A DNA stretch of 64,000 bases from Neoarius graeffei (taxonomy: Eukaryota; Chordata; Actinopteri; Siluriformes; Ariidae): the NCBI RefSeq assembly GCF_027579695.1, contig NC_083587.1, positions 3,056,501-3,120,500 on the forward strand, read 5' to 3'. Under the pieces are notes generated by a model. That model saw only the letters and a list, made by a program, of their open reading frames with translations. It was not told where the DNA came from and made no database searches. This document shows, piece by piece, positions 43,117-56,272 of the stretch. The stretch's first letter is position 1; each line of letters starts with the position of its first letter. A program made the translations under genes and the position numbers.

Positions 43117-44721
43117 CAGTGGGGCAAAAAAGTATTTAGTCAGTCACCAATTGTGCAAGTTCTCCCACTTAAAAAGATGAGAGAGGCCTGTAATTTTCAT
43201 CATAGGTATACCTCAACTATGAGAGACAAAATGAGAAAAAAAAATCCAGAAAATCACATTGTCTGATTTTTAAAGAATTTATTTGCAAATTATGGTGGAA
43301 AATAAGTATTTGGTCAATAACAAAAGTTCATCTCAATACTTTGTTATATACCCTTTGTTGGCAATGACAGAGGTCAAATGTTTTCTGTAAGTCTTCACAA
43401 GGTTTTCACACTCTGTTGCTGGTATTTTGGCCCATTCCTCCATTCAGATCTCCTCTAGAGCAGTGATGTTTTGGGGCTGTCGCTGGGCAACACGGACTTT
43501 CAACTCCCTCCAAAGATTTTCTATGGGGTTGAGATCTGGAGACTGGCTAGGCCACTCCAGGACCTTGAAATGCTTCTTACGAAGCCACTCCTTTGTTGCC
43601 CGGGCGGTGTGTTTGGGATCATTGTCATGCTGAAAGACCCAGCCACGTTTCATCTTCAATGCCCTTGCTGATGGAAGGAGGTTTTCACTCAAAATCTCAC
43701 GATACATGGCCCCATTCATTCTTTCCTTTACACGGATCAGTCATCCTGGTCCCTTTGCAGAAAAACAGCCCCAAAGCATGATGTTTCCACCCCATGCTTC
43801 ACAGTAGGTATGGTGTTCTTTGGATGCAACTCAGCATTCTTTCTCCTCCAAACACGACAAGTTGAGTTTTTACCAAAAAGTTCTATTTTGGTTTCATCTG
43901 ACCATATGACATTCTCCCAATCCTCTTCTGGATCATCCAAATGCTCTCTAGCAAACTTCAGACGGGCCTGGACACGTACTGGCTTAAGCAGGGGGACACG
44001 TCTGGCACTGCAGGATTTGAGTCTCTGGCGGCGTAGTGTGTTACTGATGGTAGCCTTTGTTACTTTGGTCCCAGCTCTCTGCAGGTTATTCACTAGGTCC
44101 CCCCGTGTGGTTCTAGGATTTTTGCTCACCGTTCTTGTGATCATTTTGACCCCACAGGGTGAGATCTCGCATGGAGCCCCAGATCGAGGGAGATTATCAG
44201 TGGTCTTGTATGTCTTCCATTTTCTAATAATTGCTCCCACAGTTGATTTCTTCACACCAAGCTGCTTACCTATTGCAGATTCAGTCTTCCCAGCCTGGTG
44301 CAGGTCTACAATTTTGTTTCTGGTGTCCTTTGACAGCTCTTTGGTCTTGGCCATAGTGGAGTTTGGAGTGTGACTGTTTGAGGTTGTGGACAGGTGTCTT
44401 TTATACTGATAACGAGTTCAAACAGGTGCCATTAATACAGGTAACGAGTGGAGGACAGAGGAGCCTCTTAAAGTTGTTGTTACAGGTCTGTGAGAGCCAG
44501 AAATCTTGCTTGTTTGTAGGTGACCAAATACTTATTTTACCGAGGAATTTACCAATTAATTCATTAAAAATCCTACAATGTGATTTCCTGGATTCTTCCC
44601 CCCCCATTCTGTCTCTCATAGTTGAGGTATACCTATGATGAAAATTACAGGCCTCTCTCAACTTTTTAAGTGGGAGAACTTGCACAATTGGTGGCTGACT
44701 AAATACTTTTTTGCCCCACTG
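43117..44721 (-). mobile_element. Tc1-like transposon, family 4
   Basis: The inverted repeats begin CAGTGGGGCAAAAAAGTATT and run about 200 bp; TA flanks at 43115-43116 and 44722-44723. It is 1605 bp, with the transposase on the minus strand. Confidence 0.92.
43444..44354 (-). pseudogene. Tc1 transposase, family 4 (broken)
   Basis: [20 protein letters not shown] opens the DNA-binding part; [15 protein letters not shown] carries the first Asp. After [13 protein letters not shown] a frame change (about 43780) leads to the second part with [12 protein letters not shown] and [11 protein letters not shown]. The C terminus is cut by a stop after ITALEEI near 43444, short of the usual end. Confidence 0.9.
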
Positions 44722-44926
44722 TATATTTCTGAGATGAGAGAAAGCTACCCGGGCTAATGTTATCAATATGAGTTTCAAACCAAAGACTGGAGTCAATGAT
44801 CACCCCGAGGTCTTTTACTGCTCCCCATGAAGAAACTGAAAGGCCATCCACAGTTATGATGTAATCCTACTTCTAGCTGCATGTGGTCCTAATACAGGTA
44901 CTTCTGTCTTGTCAGAGTTAAGTGAG

Positions 44927-45468
44927 ATGCCCTGAGACCGAGATGCTGATCTCTTCTGCTGCTCAGACCTGCCTGATCCATCCTGATGCCCTATGTCTGG
45001 GTGGAGTCTCATCACATCGCTCCTGTGGAGGACAGCCCCATAAGGACAGTTGAAAGTCACACTTGGAAGATGTTCTGGATACTTACAGTAATGCTTTTAT
45101 GCCTGAGGACTACAGTTGACTTGCTAACTTTAGGACTGCAGTTGTCACGAACAGTTTTGCAGTCAAGTTTTCATCAATGAAGAGTTTATAACATCAACAA
45201 AACTGACTTCATGTTAAAACTGTTAAAATGTTATAATCACATTGTCTGTTATCACCCAAATGAAGATGGGTTCCCTTTTGAGTCTGGTTCCTCTCAAGAT
45301 TTCTTCCTCATGTCATCTGAGGGAGTTTTTCCTTGCCACTGTCACCAGAGGCATGCTCATTGGGGATAGGTTAGGGATACAATTAGCTCCTGTTTGAAGT
45401 CATTAAAATTCTGTAAAGCTGCTTTGCAACAATGTCTATTGTTAAAAGTGCTATAAAAAACTTGACAC
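44927..45468 (+). repeat. Inverted LINE-1 family 3' tail inside LINE-1b
   Basis: This + strand copy of the LINE 3' UTR and tail ends GTTAAAAGTGCTATAAAAAAC, opposite in orientation to the surrounding LINE. About 40 bp of the host LINE seems lost at the junction, relative to LINE-1a near 5395-5445. Confidence 0.65.
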
Positions 45469-46066
45469 ATTCCTCAGTTTTATTAAGCTGGTGTCTCTCA
45501 TCTGGCTTTGCAGAAACATACAACTGTGTGTCATCAGCATAACAGTGGAAACTAATACCATGCTTACAAATAATATTACCCAGAGGTAACATATAGAAAG
45601 AAAAAAGCAATGGGCCTAAAACGGAACCATGTGGAACACCAAACTTTACCTTAGTATGCAAAGGAAAATTTCCATTTACATCAACAAACTGACAGTGATC
45701 AATTAAATAAGAGCTAAGCCAGGAGAGGGCTGTTCCCTTAACTCCCACATTGTCTAGTCTATCCAGGAGAATGGAACGATCAATGGTGTCAAAGGCTGCA
45801 CTAAGGTCAAGCAATACAAGCAGCGAGACACAGCCCTGATCAGATGCCAACAGTAGGCCGTTTACTACTTTAATCAGAGCTGTCTCTGTGCTATGATGCT
45901 GTCTAAATCCTGACTGATACATTTCATGGATGTTATTCCTATGTATATATGAGCATAACTGCTGTGCGACAGCTTTTTCTAGGATCTCAGAGATAAAGCA
46001 GAGGTTTGGTATTGGCCTATAATTGGACAGCTGACAGGGGTCGAGGTCAGGGTTTTTTTTAATCAA
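45469..46066 (-). pseudogene. LINE-1b reverse transcriptase
   Basis: [68 protein letters not shown] and [12 protein letters not shown]: close match to LINE-1a. The loop PQG is PHG. The frame is open over this part, then lost into endonuclease sequence with many breaks (46067-47059). Confidence 0.85.
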
Positions 46067-47059
46067 GGGTTTGATAACTGCTAGTTTAAAGGATTTGGGT
46101 ACATTGCCACTGCTAAAAGAATAATAATTTTTTTTTAGAAGAGTTTTGATTGCTTCTAGTGTTCTGTTTGAAGAATCATGTAGGTAAGAGATCTAGTACA
46201 CAAGTTGAAGATTTTGATGAGGAAATAAGTTAAATTATTTCAGACTCTCAAAGGGGAGTAAAAGATGAATCATCGCTCTGATGTGGTTATAGTGTTCTCT
46301 CCACGGATACTTATCAAATTGGCTGGCTTTAAATTGATATTTTCAATTTTGTTCTTGGGGGGGGGGGAATAATGATCATTGTTACTACATATTGAAGGTG
46401 TGCATGTGTTTGTGGTGGTCTTATTCCTAGTTCATATTGCCAAAGTATAAGGATCTAGGATTATTTTTGTTATATTCGATTAGAGTAGAGAGAAAAACAT
46501 TGATCTACTGCATTAAGAGCTTGTCTATATAGTTCAAGAGGCTCTCCTTCCATGCTAATTGGAATACTATCAACTTTGTTTGACACCATTTTCTAACTTT
46601 GTTTTAAGCTGCATGTGTGATCATTATACCAGGGTGCGATTTTTTTTTCTCTTGAATTATTTTCTTTTAAGCGGAGCTACATCATCTAAAGTATCGCAGA
46701 ATATTGACTCAAAGCTGATAAAAGTTCTGTGGAGTTTGATGGTGATCCAAACAAGTTGATAACTAGGGGAAACTTCTGATAAATCTTCATGCAGTAGTTG
46801 GTGTAAATGTAATTTTGAAGTGATGGTGTGGCAAGCTGCATACAGAATATTATTGCTCAGACATATTTTGAATCAGATGAGAGTCTGACGCTACCTCAGA
46901 TGATGTGGAAGTCAGACTATATTTTCTATATTTAATACAAGTATTAGATCAAGAGTGTGACCGCCGTTATGGGTCAGTCCTATGACATTCTGATTAAACC
47001 CTAATGAATCTAAAATGGACATGAACACTGTTTTCAGAGGGTCTTCAGGGTTATTGAAG

Positions 47060-48428
47060 TGTTAGGGTTCTCCCAGTCAGAATGGTCAACTTACTTCTCG
47101 AGACCCAATGCCTTCGTGCCACCTACGGATCCGGGACGGAGACACCGCGAAAGAAACAGACCAGGAAAACCAGAGATAGGTTTCACAGCCAGTTTATTCA
47201 CAGTTCCTTTGTCGAAATGAAAACATTTTATAGCATCCATTTATCTCTGTTTATGTTTTGTCTACATGTATGTAAATATGTGTATGTGTAATGTGTGTGT
47301 TACGTGTAGGAATGTGGTGTAGAAGTGTGTGTGTAGGATGTCAGACTATGACATCAGCTATGTTTGTCTCCTCAATTGCGTGCAATTGAGGGGACCTTGA
47401 TCTGGGGCAGGTTACATCAGTGTGTGTATAAATCTTGACTCAAGCATAACATAATGACATATTTCTGATCATATGACATGATAGCAAGGTACAAACAGAT
47501 TTTAAAGGTCATTGCTTACATACACCCCTTCAGGTCAGATATAACATAGGGCAATATGTACTTAAGATGGTGATGGAATTTTTAAACACAGATAATATAT
47601 CTAGTCTACGAAGTCTAGTCAAAGAAGGTCAAATACATCAGAAATTAATGCCAAGTTAAACAGAAATAGTTTAAAGGATCTAAAAGCTAAAATATTAAAA
47701 TCATAAATTCTTAACACATGAATGTGTCTTGTGCTAAGTCAGCAAATTACATCTTGATTTCATCAATATGTAGTAAGACAATCATAAGCAAAATAACAAA
47801 TAAGAATATGTCTAACAATTTTAAACAAAGATATGTTAGAAGAAAATAAACAAAAATAAGAATAAACTTAAACAAAGAAAGTCATACGAAACATAAGAAA
47901 AAATAAGAATATGTCTGGCAAAAACAAAAATGCTACTTCACCGGAGGAAGGTCAAACAGGATTCAGGATTAAACTCAAAGTTAACATTAGAATCATAAAG
48001 TCTTAACAATCCTAAATTATATTCTGTAATTATAAAACTAACTTAAAACTATAAAACTAACATGAATCACTTAATGCAGCTTTAAATCTAACATTAAATC
48101 CAACATTCAATCATTTCAACTTCAGATTCAACATTAAAGAAACTGGTTAACTCTACCAATCTTAAATCACAATCCTAGCTATAAAACTAACTTATATCAT
48201 GGCTTTAAATTTAATTTTTAATCCCAAATACATGTTGGCTATGCAGCTGCGAGTGTGTGAGAGTGGGTCTGACATCATTGCAGACCTTGGCGCTATCCAG
48301 ACACATCTCTGATCAACAATACACATCCCACATCAAAACAAGCAAAATGTTCTTAAACAATGTCTAGCTGAGACAGAAGGCCATTTCAACCAAACAGAAT
48401 CTATCCTACAAAGGAATAAAACCTAACA
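47060..48428 (-). repeat. Solo LTR, 1369 bp, of an unidentified LTR retroelement
   Basis: The ends are TGTTAGGG and CCTAACA, flanked by a perfect 5-bp duplication TGAAG (47055-47059, 48429-48433). The LINE-1b sequence is continuous once it is removed. A minus-strand AATAAAC near 47193 and the AT-rich body suggest minus orientation. No gag or pol is present. It might be from an endogenous retrovirus or a Ty3-type element. Confidence 0.8.
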
Positions 48429-48433
48429 TGAAG

Positions 48434-48835
48434 TGAATATTAAAGTCGACAATAATTCATTTTTTGTCCAAAGAAACAACCAGTTTGAGATGAAATCCGC
48501 AAATTCAGAAAGAAATTCAGAACACAGACCACAGATCTGTAAATAATTAGCTGAACTGACTGGGTAGACTTATTTTTTTGCTATGTATGTTAATATAAAG
48601 AACTTCAATCATATTGAAATTTTGTTCAGGTTTTTGTATGATGTCTACGTTATCATAACAAATAACTATGACGCCTTGTCCACTTCCAGTTAGACGAAGC
48701 TGATACATATAGCTGAGAATGAAGCATATAGCTTCATTTAAATGCGACATACTCATTTGGTTTGATCCACATTTCCGTTAAACATAGTACATTAAACTCC
48801 TGGTCCGTAATAATTCTATGAAGAATTAGTCTCAT
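48434..48835 (-). pseudogene. LINE-1b endonuclease N-terminal remnant
   Basis: It aligns with LINE-1a 7090-7480. Stops and changes are frequent. Identity fades near 48835; 48836-49045 holds AT-rich sequence with nothing recognised. Confidence 0.7.
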
Positions 48836-49045
48836 GCTACAGTACTACACTGATAATAGTGTTACAGTTGAATCATTATTTATATGGTGGTAATTAATGA
48901 CTACTTAACTACATAAGATCAAAAGAAAACATTAACAGCCTTGTTTAAAAATCACTAAGATTGTTTTAAAATATGTAGTCCTTTAATATGAACAATTAGG
49001 ATCAAAGTACAGGACATTTTCAGCAAAAGCATGAATAAAAACCAT

Positions 49046-50674
<1,629 letters not shown>

Positions 50675-52363
50675 TCAGAAATTTTACATGAAATGCAACA
50701 AGATTATAAAATCTAACCACAGTAACCTAATGTAAGGGAGCATTTTTACTGAACCTCAAACTTTCAAGATTCTACATGAAGACTGAGGAGAAAAAAAAAA
50801 GTATCTTTGAGGACAAAGATACAGCAGCCACTAGCTAGGAATACTTGTAGATTCAATAAGGTGCTGGTACAACAGCTAGGCACAGCACTGGTCATAGCCC
50901 CGTGGGTCAGACTGACTAAGGGGGAGTAGTTGGTTTCTGTTTGATATAATGTTAAGTCTAGGTAATGGCAAGCCTAGCCTTATTTACATCTCATCCAGGA
51001 TTAATAAGGAGACTCAGCCCGAGCATTCAAGGATCTGAAACATACAACAATGGGCCTTATTTATCAATCTGGTTATGAATAAATTTATCTAGAAGCATTT
51101 ACACAAGAAGGTCTTTATTTTTACATATGGATTGTCATATTTAAAATGCTTATTAATTTCAATGAAACACAGTTAATGAAATTAAATTTTGTGAAACCCA
51201 CTTGATTCATATTAATGTAAATGGTGAAAGAAAGAAAGCTAGCATCCATAAATTAAGACATAAGAATGGCCATACAGAATTGCAGGCATATAAAAAAAAG
51301 GGACACACTGCAACAGTTCAAATGGCATTCAATTCAGTCTGCAGCAGTACAGAGGTTTTGCACCATCACATGACCCCCATAGCAATGGTAACTACACCGC
51401 CATGACAGTAAGCATGCTTGTAGTGCTTCATTCAGATGAGTTAGTTATTATTGATCAGTATGGGAAGGTTTTGCTGTGTTTTTGTATGTGCAAATTGTTC
51501 TGAATGAAAGAGACATCAAATGTTTTAATTTACCAAAAGAAATTTTTCATCGGGGGAAACAAAATAGAGAGATTTCTACGTAGAGATGAAAGTGGAGCAA
51601 AGGAAAAAACCCTGAGATTTGGGGGGGGGGGGGAGGGGGGCAATGTCCCCCGAAAATATTTTAATAACATGCAAAACCCTGCATTCTAGTGCATTTTAGT
51701 ACTTATTTTCACTAAAACAAGTTATAACTTTTAAGCCTTTTTCTTTCATGTACATTAATGATTAACATGTCAAAAATATCAAATTTAATTCCCCTAGTTA
51801 TTGAGTAATTTTCAGGAGTGCATTTAGAAAACGCGGTGGTTTTCCTGGCTACACAGTTAATTACTTTGGAAAAAAAAAAAATCAGACAGTTGAAGGTAAA
51901 CTCCGCAAAATCCCAAAATGCTACTGTTAAAAAGTAAAGGTCTGTTAGAGTTTCTAAAGCTTTCAGGTTTCAATGCTGGGGACATTGAGCCTCGTTTATC
52001 AATCTTTTAGTAGAGTTGTGCGTTTGCATAAGCTAAAGTGAACTAAAAATTTCCAATTCATATTTATGTGAGTTGAAGCCAATTGTTTACATTAGTTCGT
52101 ATTGTCTGTAAATTTAAACACACCAATGAATACCAAATTTCTCATATCAATCAGGGGCATAGGGTGTGTGTGTGTGTGTCACACATTGACTGGCAGCCTG
52201 AGTACATTATGTAACAAAACAATTACCATTGCTAGTTTTAGGCAGCTTAGAAACAGGCTCTTCCATTATTGCTGTTTCTTCCACGTTTTCTTGATGTTGT
52301 GTTCTAGAAACGGCACTAAAACTTAGCTTCCAAACCACAAAATGCAACTTTGATGGGGGGGGG

Positions 52364-52367
<4 letters not shown>

Positions 52368-52424
<57 letters not shown>

Positions 52425-52462
52425 TACACACACACACATATATATACACATACACACATATA
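52368..52462. repeat. (TA)n/(CA)n microsatellite
   Basis: A pure AT repeat at about 52369-52430 runs into CACACA/ATATAC runs. It lies inside the TIR element and follows a G-run. Confidence 0.95.
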
Positions 52463-53084
52463 TAATAAATTGCTTACCTCTCTTCACGTCAAAAGGAGGA
52501 GGAAAGTTTTGCTTGTTTTGACACGGCGAATTATTAACACAAGAGAAAATACTCGTAATTCGCAACTAAAAAGACTGCAGCTACACTGGCAGCTTGAACA
52601 TGCTTTCTAGTGCGATTGTGTTGCGCTTGCGCAGAACGGTGTCAGTCCTGAAGGCGCGTGTGCGCCTAACGAGCTCCAGCATGTGTGCCGTTAACAAAGA
52701 ACACCTGTCTTTAATCAATGAACTATGTTTGGGCTATTTAAGGACTGCGCCCATGCAAGGACGATGCAAAGTATTACGCCGCGTCTAGGAACGTGAAAAA
52801 TCCGAAAAATAAATTTCTCCATTCGGAAAACCGGAGATTTAAGAGTTTTGTCAAATATCCGGATTTCCGGGTCATTCGCAGAAAAAATCCGGCGGAAAAT
52901 CTAAAAACCCGGAATTCCGGGAAATTCCGTAACACTTTCATGACCAGGGTTGTAAATGTAAAAGGGAAAAATGGTGCACAAACATTGGGCGGAACTCTGT
53001 TGAACGGAGAGGTCAAAAATACGATCATATGCTCACTTCATTTCCACAAAGGTAAGAATTCCAAAAATAAAAAAAATTAATTTC

Positions 53085-53760
53085 AAAACTGCAGCAAGGT
53101 GCTCATTCTTATACAGTGAAGTGAACATGAGCGTCAACACAGCAGCTTGTCATTGCCTAACCTTCACTGAGACTTTAAAAGTGCATTTACATTCAGGGGT
53201 CCTTCGGAGCATGTTGTGCGCGCACTTGGGACCTTGTCATTATGGGAAATGCCCGATGCTGATTTGACTGCAATCAGCATATGCATATAAGGATGTTGTT
53301 TTCACAGAGACTTTGCAAGTATGCGGTGGTAGACAGATCTAAGTGCAGGAATAGTGTTTATTAGCAAGCGTGATATTTGCAAAAATATAACACAAGTAAA
53401 ACCAAAAGCTGAGTCATAAACATGGCTCAAATCATGACAGTGATTTAAAAAAAAAACATTCAAAAAGACTGTGTTCTTATATGGGTGTGCCGATTGTTCT
53501 CAAATCAGCATCAGGTGTTTCCCATAACGACTGGGGCCTGTGAGCGAGCGCAGCTGCTTGAGCGTGTGTAGGCGTGACAGTCAAGAGTTCGCCTGCTGTG
53601 TGACCACAACTTTTAGTTTGCCTGTATATTGCCAAGCATCATCACCAAAACATCTATTTTTCATTGATAACCCATTGCAAAGCATTGCGAGTTGTAGTGT
53701 GACTGTAGCTTTACGCCCATGTTCACTTCACTGTACAAGAATAAGCACCTTGCTAGACTT
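53085..53760. repeat. Inner inverted-repeat element
   Basis: About 44 bp at 53087-53130 (GCAAGGTGCTCATTCTTATA and onward) are the reverse complement of 53711-53755 with few mismatches. This gives a second, nested TIR structure of about 0.67 kb inside the larger element. No coding potential. Confidence 0.6.
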
Positions 53761-54584
53761 TGTCTCTTATGCTCAACTCTCTGTATAAGATTGAGCGCCT
53801 CACTGCAATTCATATGTTTACGAGCCATTTTCCCTTCTACGTTTTCAAATCTTTCTCGTTTTTTCCCCCCGATAATGAATTACTTTTGGTAAATTTAAAA
53901 ATCTGATGTCTTTTGTTTCATTCAGAATGATTTACACATCCAAAAACACAGCAAAATCTTCCCATACTGATCAATAACAGCTAACTCGTCTGAATGAAGC
54001 ACTACAAGCATGCCTCCTGTCATGGTGGTGTAGTTACCATTGCTATGGGGGTCATGTGATGGTGCAAAGCCTCTACAGGAATTTCCTTACTGCATTATGC
54101 AAAGAATGCCACGGTGTGGTTTGTAGTAATAAAGCAACCACTTACTTGTCCCTGAATATGTTGAAATTTTCGAGCTGAAAGAGTTTAAGGAGTTAAAAAT
54201 AAACATAATTAAAGATTCTTTCTGTATGGCATGACTCGTGGAATTATTGAATTTAATACTAAAAATAATGTTATTGCTTATTAAATTGGTTGATAATATA
54301 AATACTGTATCACGTGCTCCTGAAATAAAGTAAATATGTTCTAATTGATTTGTATAATGCTTGATGGGTTTGACGGACAACTGTATTAGCTAATTAACAA
54401 CTTTGCTTGGTTCAGGCATGCTGCATGTGCGTGTTCAACTAACTTCTATCCAGCCAGCTGGTTATATTGCACTGAAGATATTATAAAATTTTTTTTTTTT
54501 TGTCCCTCCCTCCTGTGTGTTTCTGTAATATGGGGAGGTCTGAAAGCATTGTCCTATATTGTGTGTTTGTTGTGATAGGCCATG

Positions 54585-55040
54585 TGTTTATTTACCCTGA
54601 TTTTCTCCCTAATTTAGCCATGGCCAATTCCCACCCATCAGGCTACTCTTCCGTATCACACAACAACCCCCAACCAGGGAGGGCTAAGGCTACCATGCGC
54701 TTCCTCCGAGGCAAGTAACACCAGTTGACCGCATCTTTTACTCATACAATGTCAGTGGGTGGCGTAACACACTCAGAGGAAAGCCCAATCCACTCACTTC
54801 CATATGAATGTGCATGAGCTCACAGACACCCGTGACTCACTGGTGTAATTAACAGAGGAGAGAGAGAGCATGTCACCCCTCCCTCCCAGAGAGCCTAGCC
54901 AATTTTTCTCTCTTGAGCTCCCGACCACATGTGACTGTGGCATTATCAGGATTAGAATGTGGCAATCTCCCGAAAATAGGGAAGATGATGGGGAGGATAT
55001 TTTTCTGCTGCGCCACTCAGAATCCACAGGGCATGCATTT
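54585..55040 (+). repeat. Possible dispersed repeat
   Basis: A block with CCCTAATTTAGCCATGGCCA and CTGCTGCGCCACTCAGAATC reads like a SINE-type fish repeat. I see no target duplication or tRNA-like boxes, so this is tentative. Confidence 0.3.
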
Positions 55041-55766
55041 TACGCTACTTCTGGTTAAATTGTGCATGATGAATAAAAATACAGCAGTATTTTGTGGTTT
55101 ACTATATATTCAGTTTCAAACAAGTAACCCTAGAAATGGGTTATGATTTTCAAATAGTCATTAAAACATTTAAAAAAAATCAATTAGTTTATGCAACAAT
55201 CCTTTTTTTCTTGCTTTGAAAAAAAGAAGTTTCCCCTGTGTTCACTTGGTGCCCACTATCATCATGACCTTTTTGTTCCATTTGAGTTTTGCGAATTTTG
55301 GTTAAAGGCAGAACATGATCCTCATCAGGAAATGGCTCGAAACACAAATACAATCAATGGTATTTCAGAATAACCAGCACTGAGTTTATTCAGTATGTTG
55401 AATGGAAGATGTTTGGTTATTTTTCTTCTGTCATCAGTATTAAGTTGTACTCATGAGAAATGTCGATTAATTAGCACTCTTATGGAGAAAAGCCAGACGT
55501 TACAAAGGATTCGCAATAGCAAGAGATGTAGTGGGCTGACTTCACGTGTCTCAGAGGAAGCCGACAGACTTCACCCTCTCTGGTTGGTCATTGTCATATG
55601 ATAGAGAAGTCCTACCTGGTTGGTGGAACTGGCCAAAATGAGTTCTCTGGTTATTGTAGACTCCACTGTACAACAGTATTCATCCCAGAAACAATATTAG
55701 GCTAAGAAATAGGTCACTAGATGATGCAGAAAATAACCTCTATAATCTCTTAGACTATAGTAACAC

Positions 55767-55945
55767 CTTTCTGTCTGGTTGTTCCTGTAGGTGCAGGACT
55801 GAGTTCTTTGGTGCCCTCCTCTTCATACCACACCAAGAGCTCCTGTCCTGGGTTAATGGGTCGACAGCAACGATACAGAATTCCCCCTCGATACTCAAAT
55901 GCCACAAGATTCTGTTCTTTATTATTATGGGCACAATTCACATAC
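55767..55945 (-). CDS. prdm9-like: PRDM9-like gene, PR/SET exon (C-terminal part of the domain)
   Basis: This 179-nt exon lies between an acceptor (TTCTTTTAG, AG at 55947-55946) and a donor (AAAG then GTGTTA). It encodes [32 protein letters not shown] and [10 protein letters not shown], the conserved end of PRDM-type SET domains, which methylate histone H3 (K4 and K36 in PRDM9). The Tyr in LYRCC and the Tyr in VWYEE, equivalent to known active-site tyrosines of PRDM9, are kept. After VWYEEE the usual Tyr-Ala-Lys is replaced by GTKELS, and the tail is Thr/Pro-rich. The single leftover base (phase 1) matches the AA that opens the finger exon. Confidence 0.82.
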
Positions 55946-56116
55946 CTAAAAGAATGAGGCAAGATTCCAGAAAAGGTAAAAATCAGATCAGCGTTACAAA
56001 CTTAGAGAAAGCATGGCAGAGATACCAGTGACAGCAAGAAGATAAAGTTCTTCCAACAAATTATGAGCTGTAAAATCAAATCACTAAAAAGATCCAACAA
56101 CTGGTGTATTTCTCAC

Positions 56117-56184
56117 CTCATCCAATTCACATGCATCTCTCTTTTGGTGTCGATGTATTTTTCACACTGCATGCTCCTGTATAT
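56117..56184 (-). CDS. prdm9-like: PRDM9-like gene, preceding SET exon
   Basis: This 68-nt exon lies between an acceptor (TTTTTCTACAG) and a donor (ATGAG then GTGAGA). It encodes IYRSMQCEKYIDTKREMH followed by VNWM and the first two bases of an Arg codon completed in the next exon, giving the PRDM9-typical WMRYVNCA across the junction. Exons for the N-terminal SET half, SSXRD and KRAB were not found upstream in the window (56185-64000). Confidence 0.75.
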
Positions 56185-56220
56185 CTGTAGAAAAATATCA
56201 CATTTACATTTTCTTCACTA

Positions 56221-56272
<52 letters not shown>

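Larger units (their letters stand above)
38106..48835 (-). mobile_element. CR1/L2-like LINE, second copy (LINE-1b), heavily interrupted
   Basis: It aligns along its length to LINE-1a: 3' UTR and tail (38106-39014), RT C terminus (39015-39395), then 42632-42748, 44724-44926, RT (45469-46066), degraded endonuclease (46067-47059), and the endonuclease N terminus (48434-48835). Insertions between these are Gmr1 copy D, a SINE, a Tc1, an inverted LINE tail and a solo LTR. Many stops and frameshifts show it is older than LINE-1a. Confidence 0.85.
51351..54074. mobile_element. 2.7 kb terminal-inverted-repeat element, possibly P/THAP-type
   Basis: 51351-51560 and 53870-54074 are long inverted repeats beginning AGAGG(T/C)TTTGCACCATCACA. 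Both contain TAGTGCTTCATTCAGA and TGATCAGTATGGGAAG. The interior has peptide hints of a THAP zinc finger on the + strand: a Cys-rich start near 51480-51530 (in the repeat) and NTIICSLHFHKG at about 53020, like the CxxHF end of THAP domains. No transposase core is visible, so it is degraded or non-autonomous. Confidence 0.55.

Noticed and set aside
46067..47059. Independent small genes in degraded sequence
   Set aside because: It aligns with the LINE endonuclease region of LINE-1a and has many breaks.
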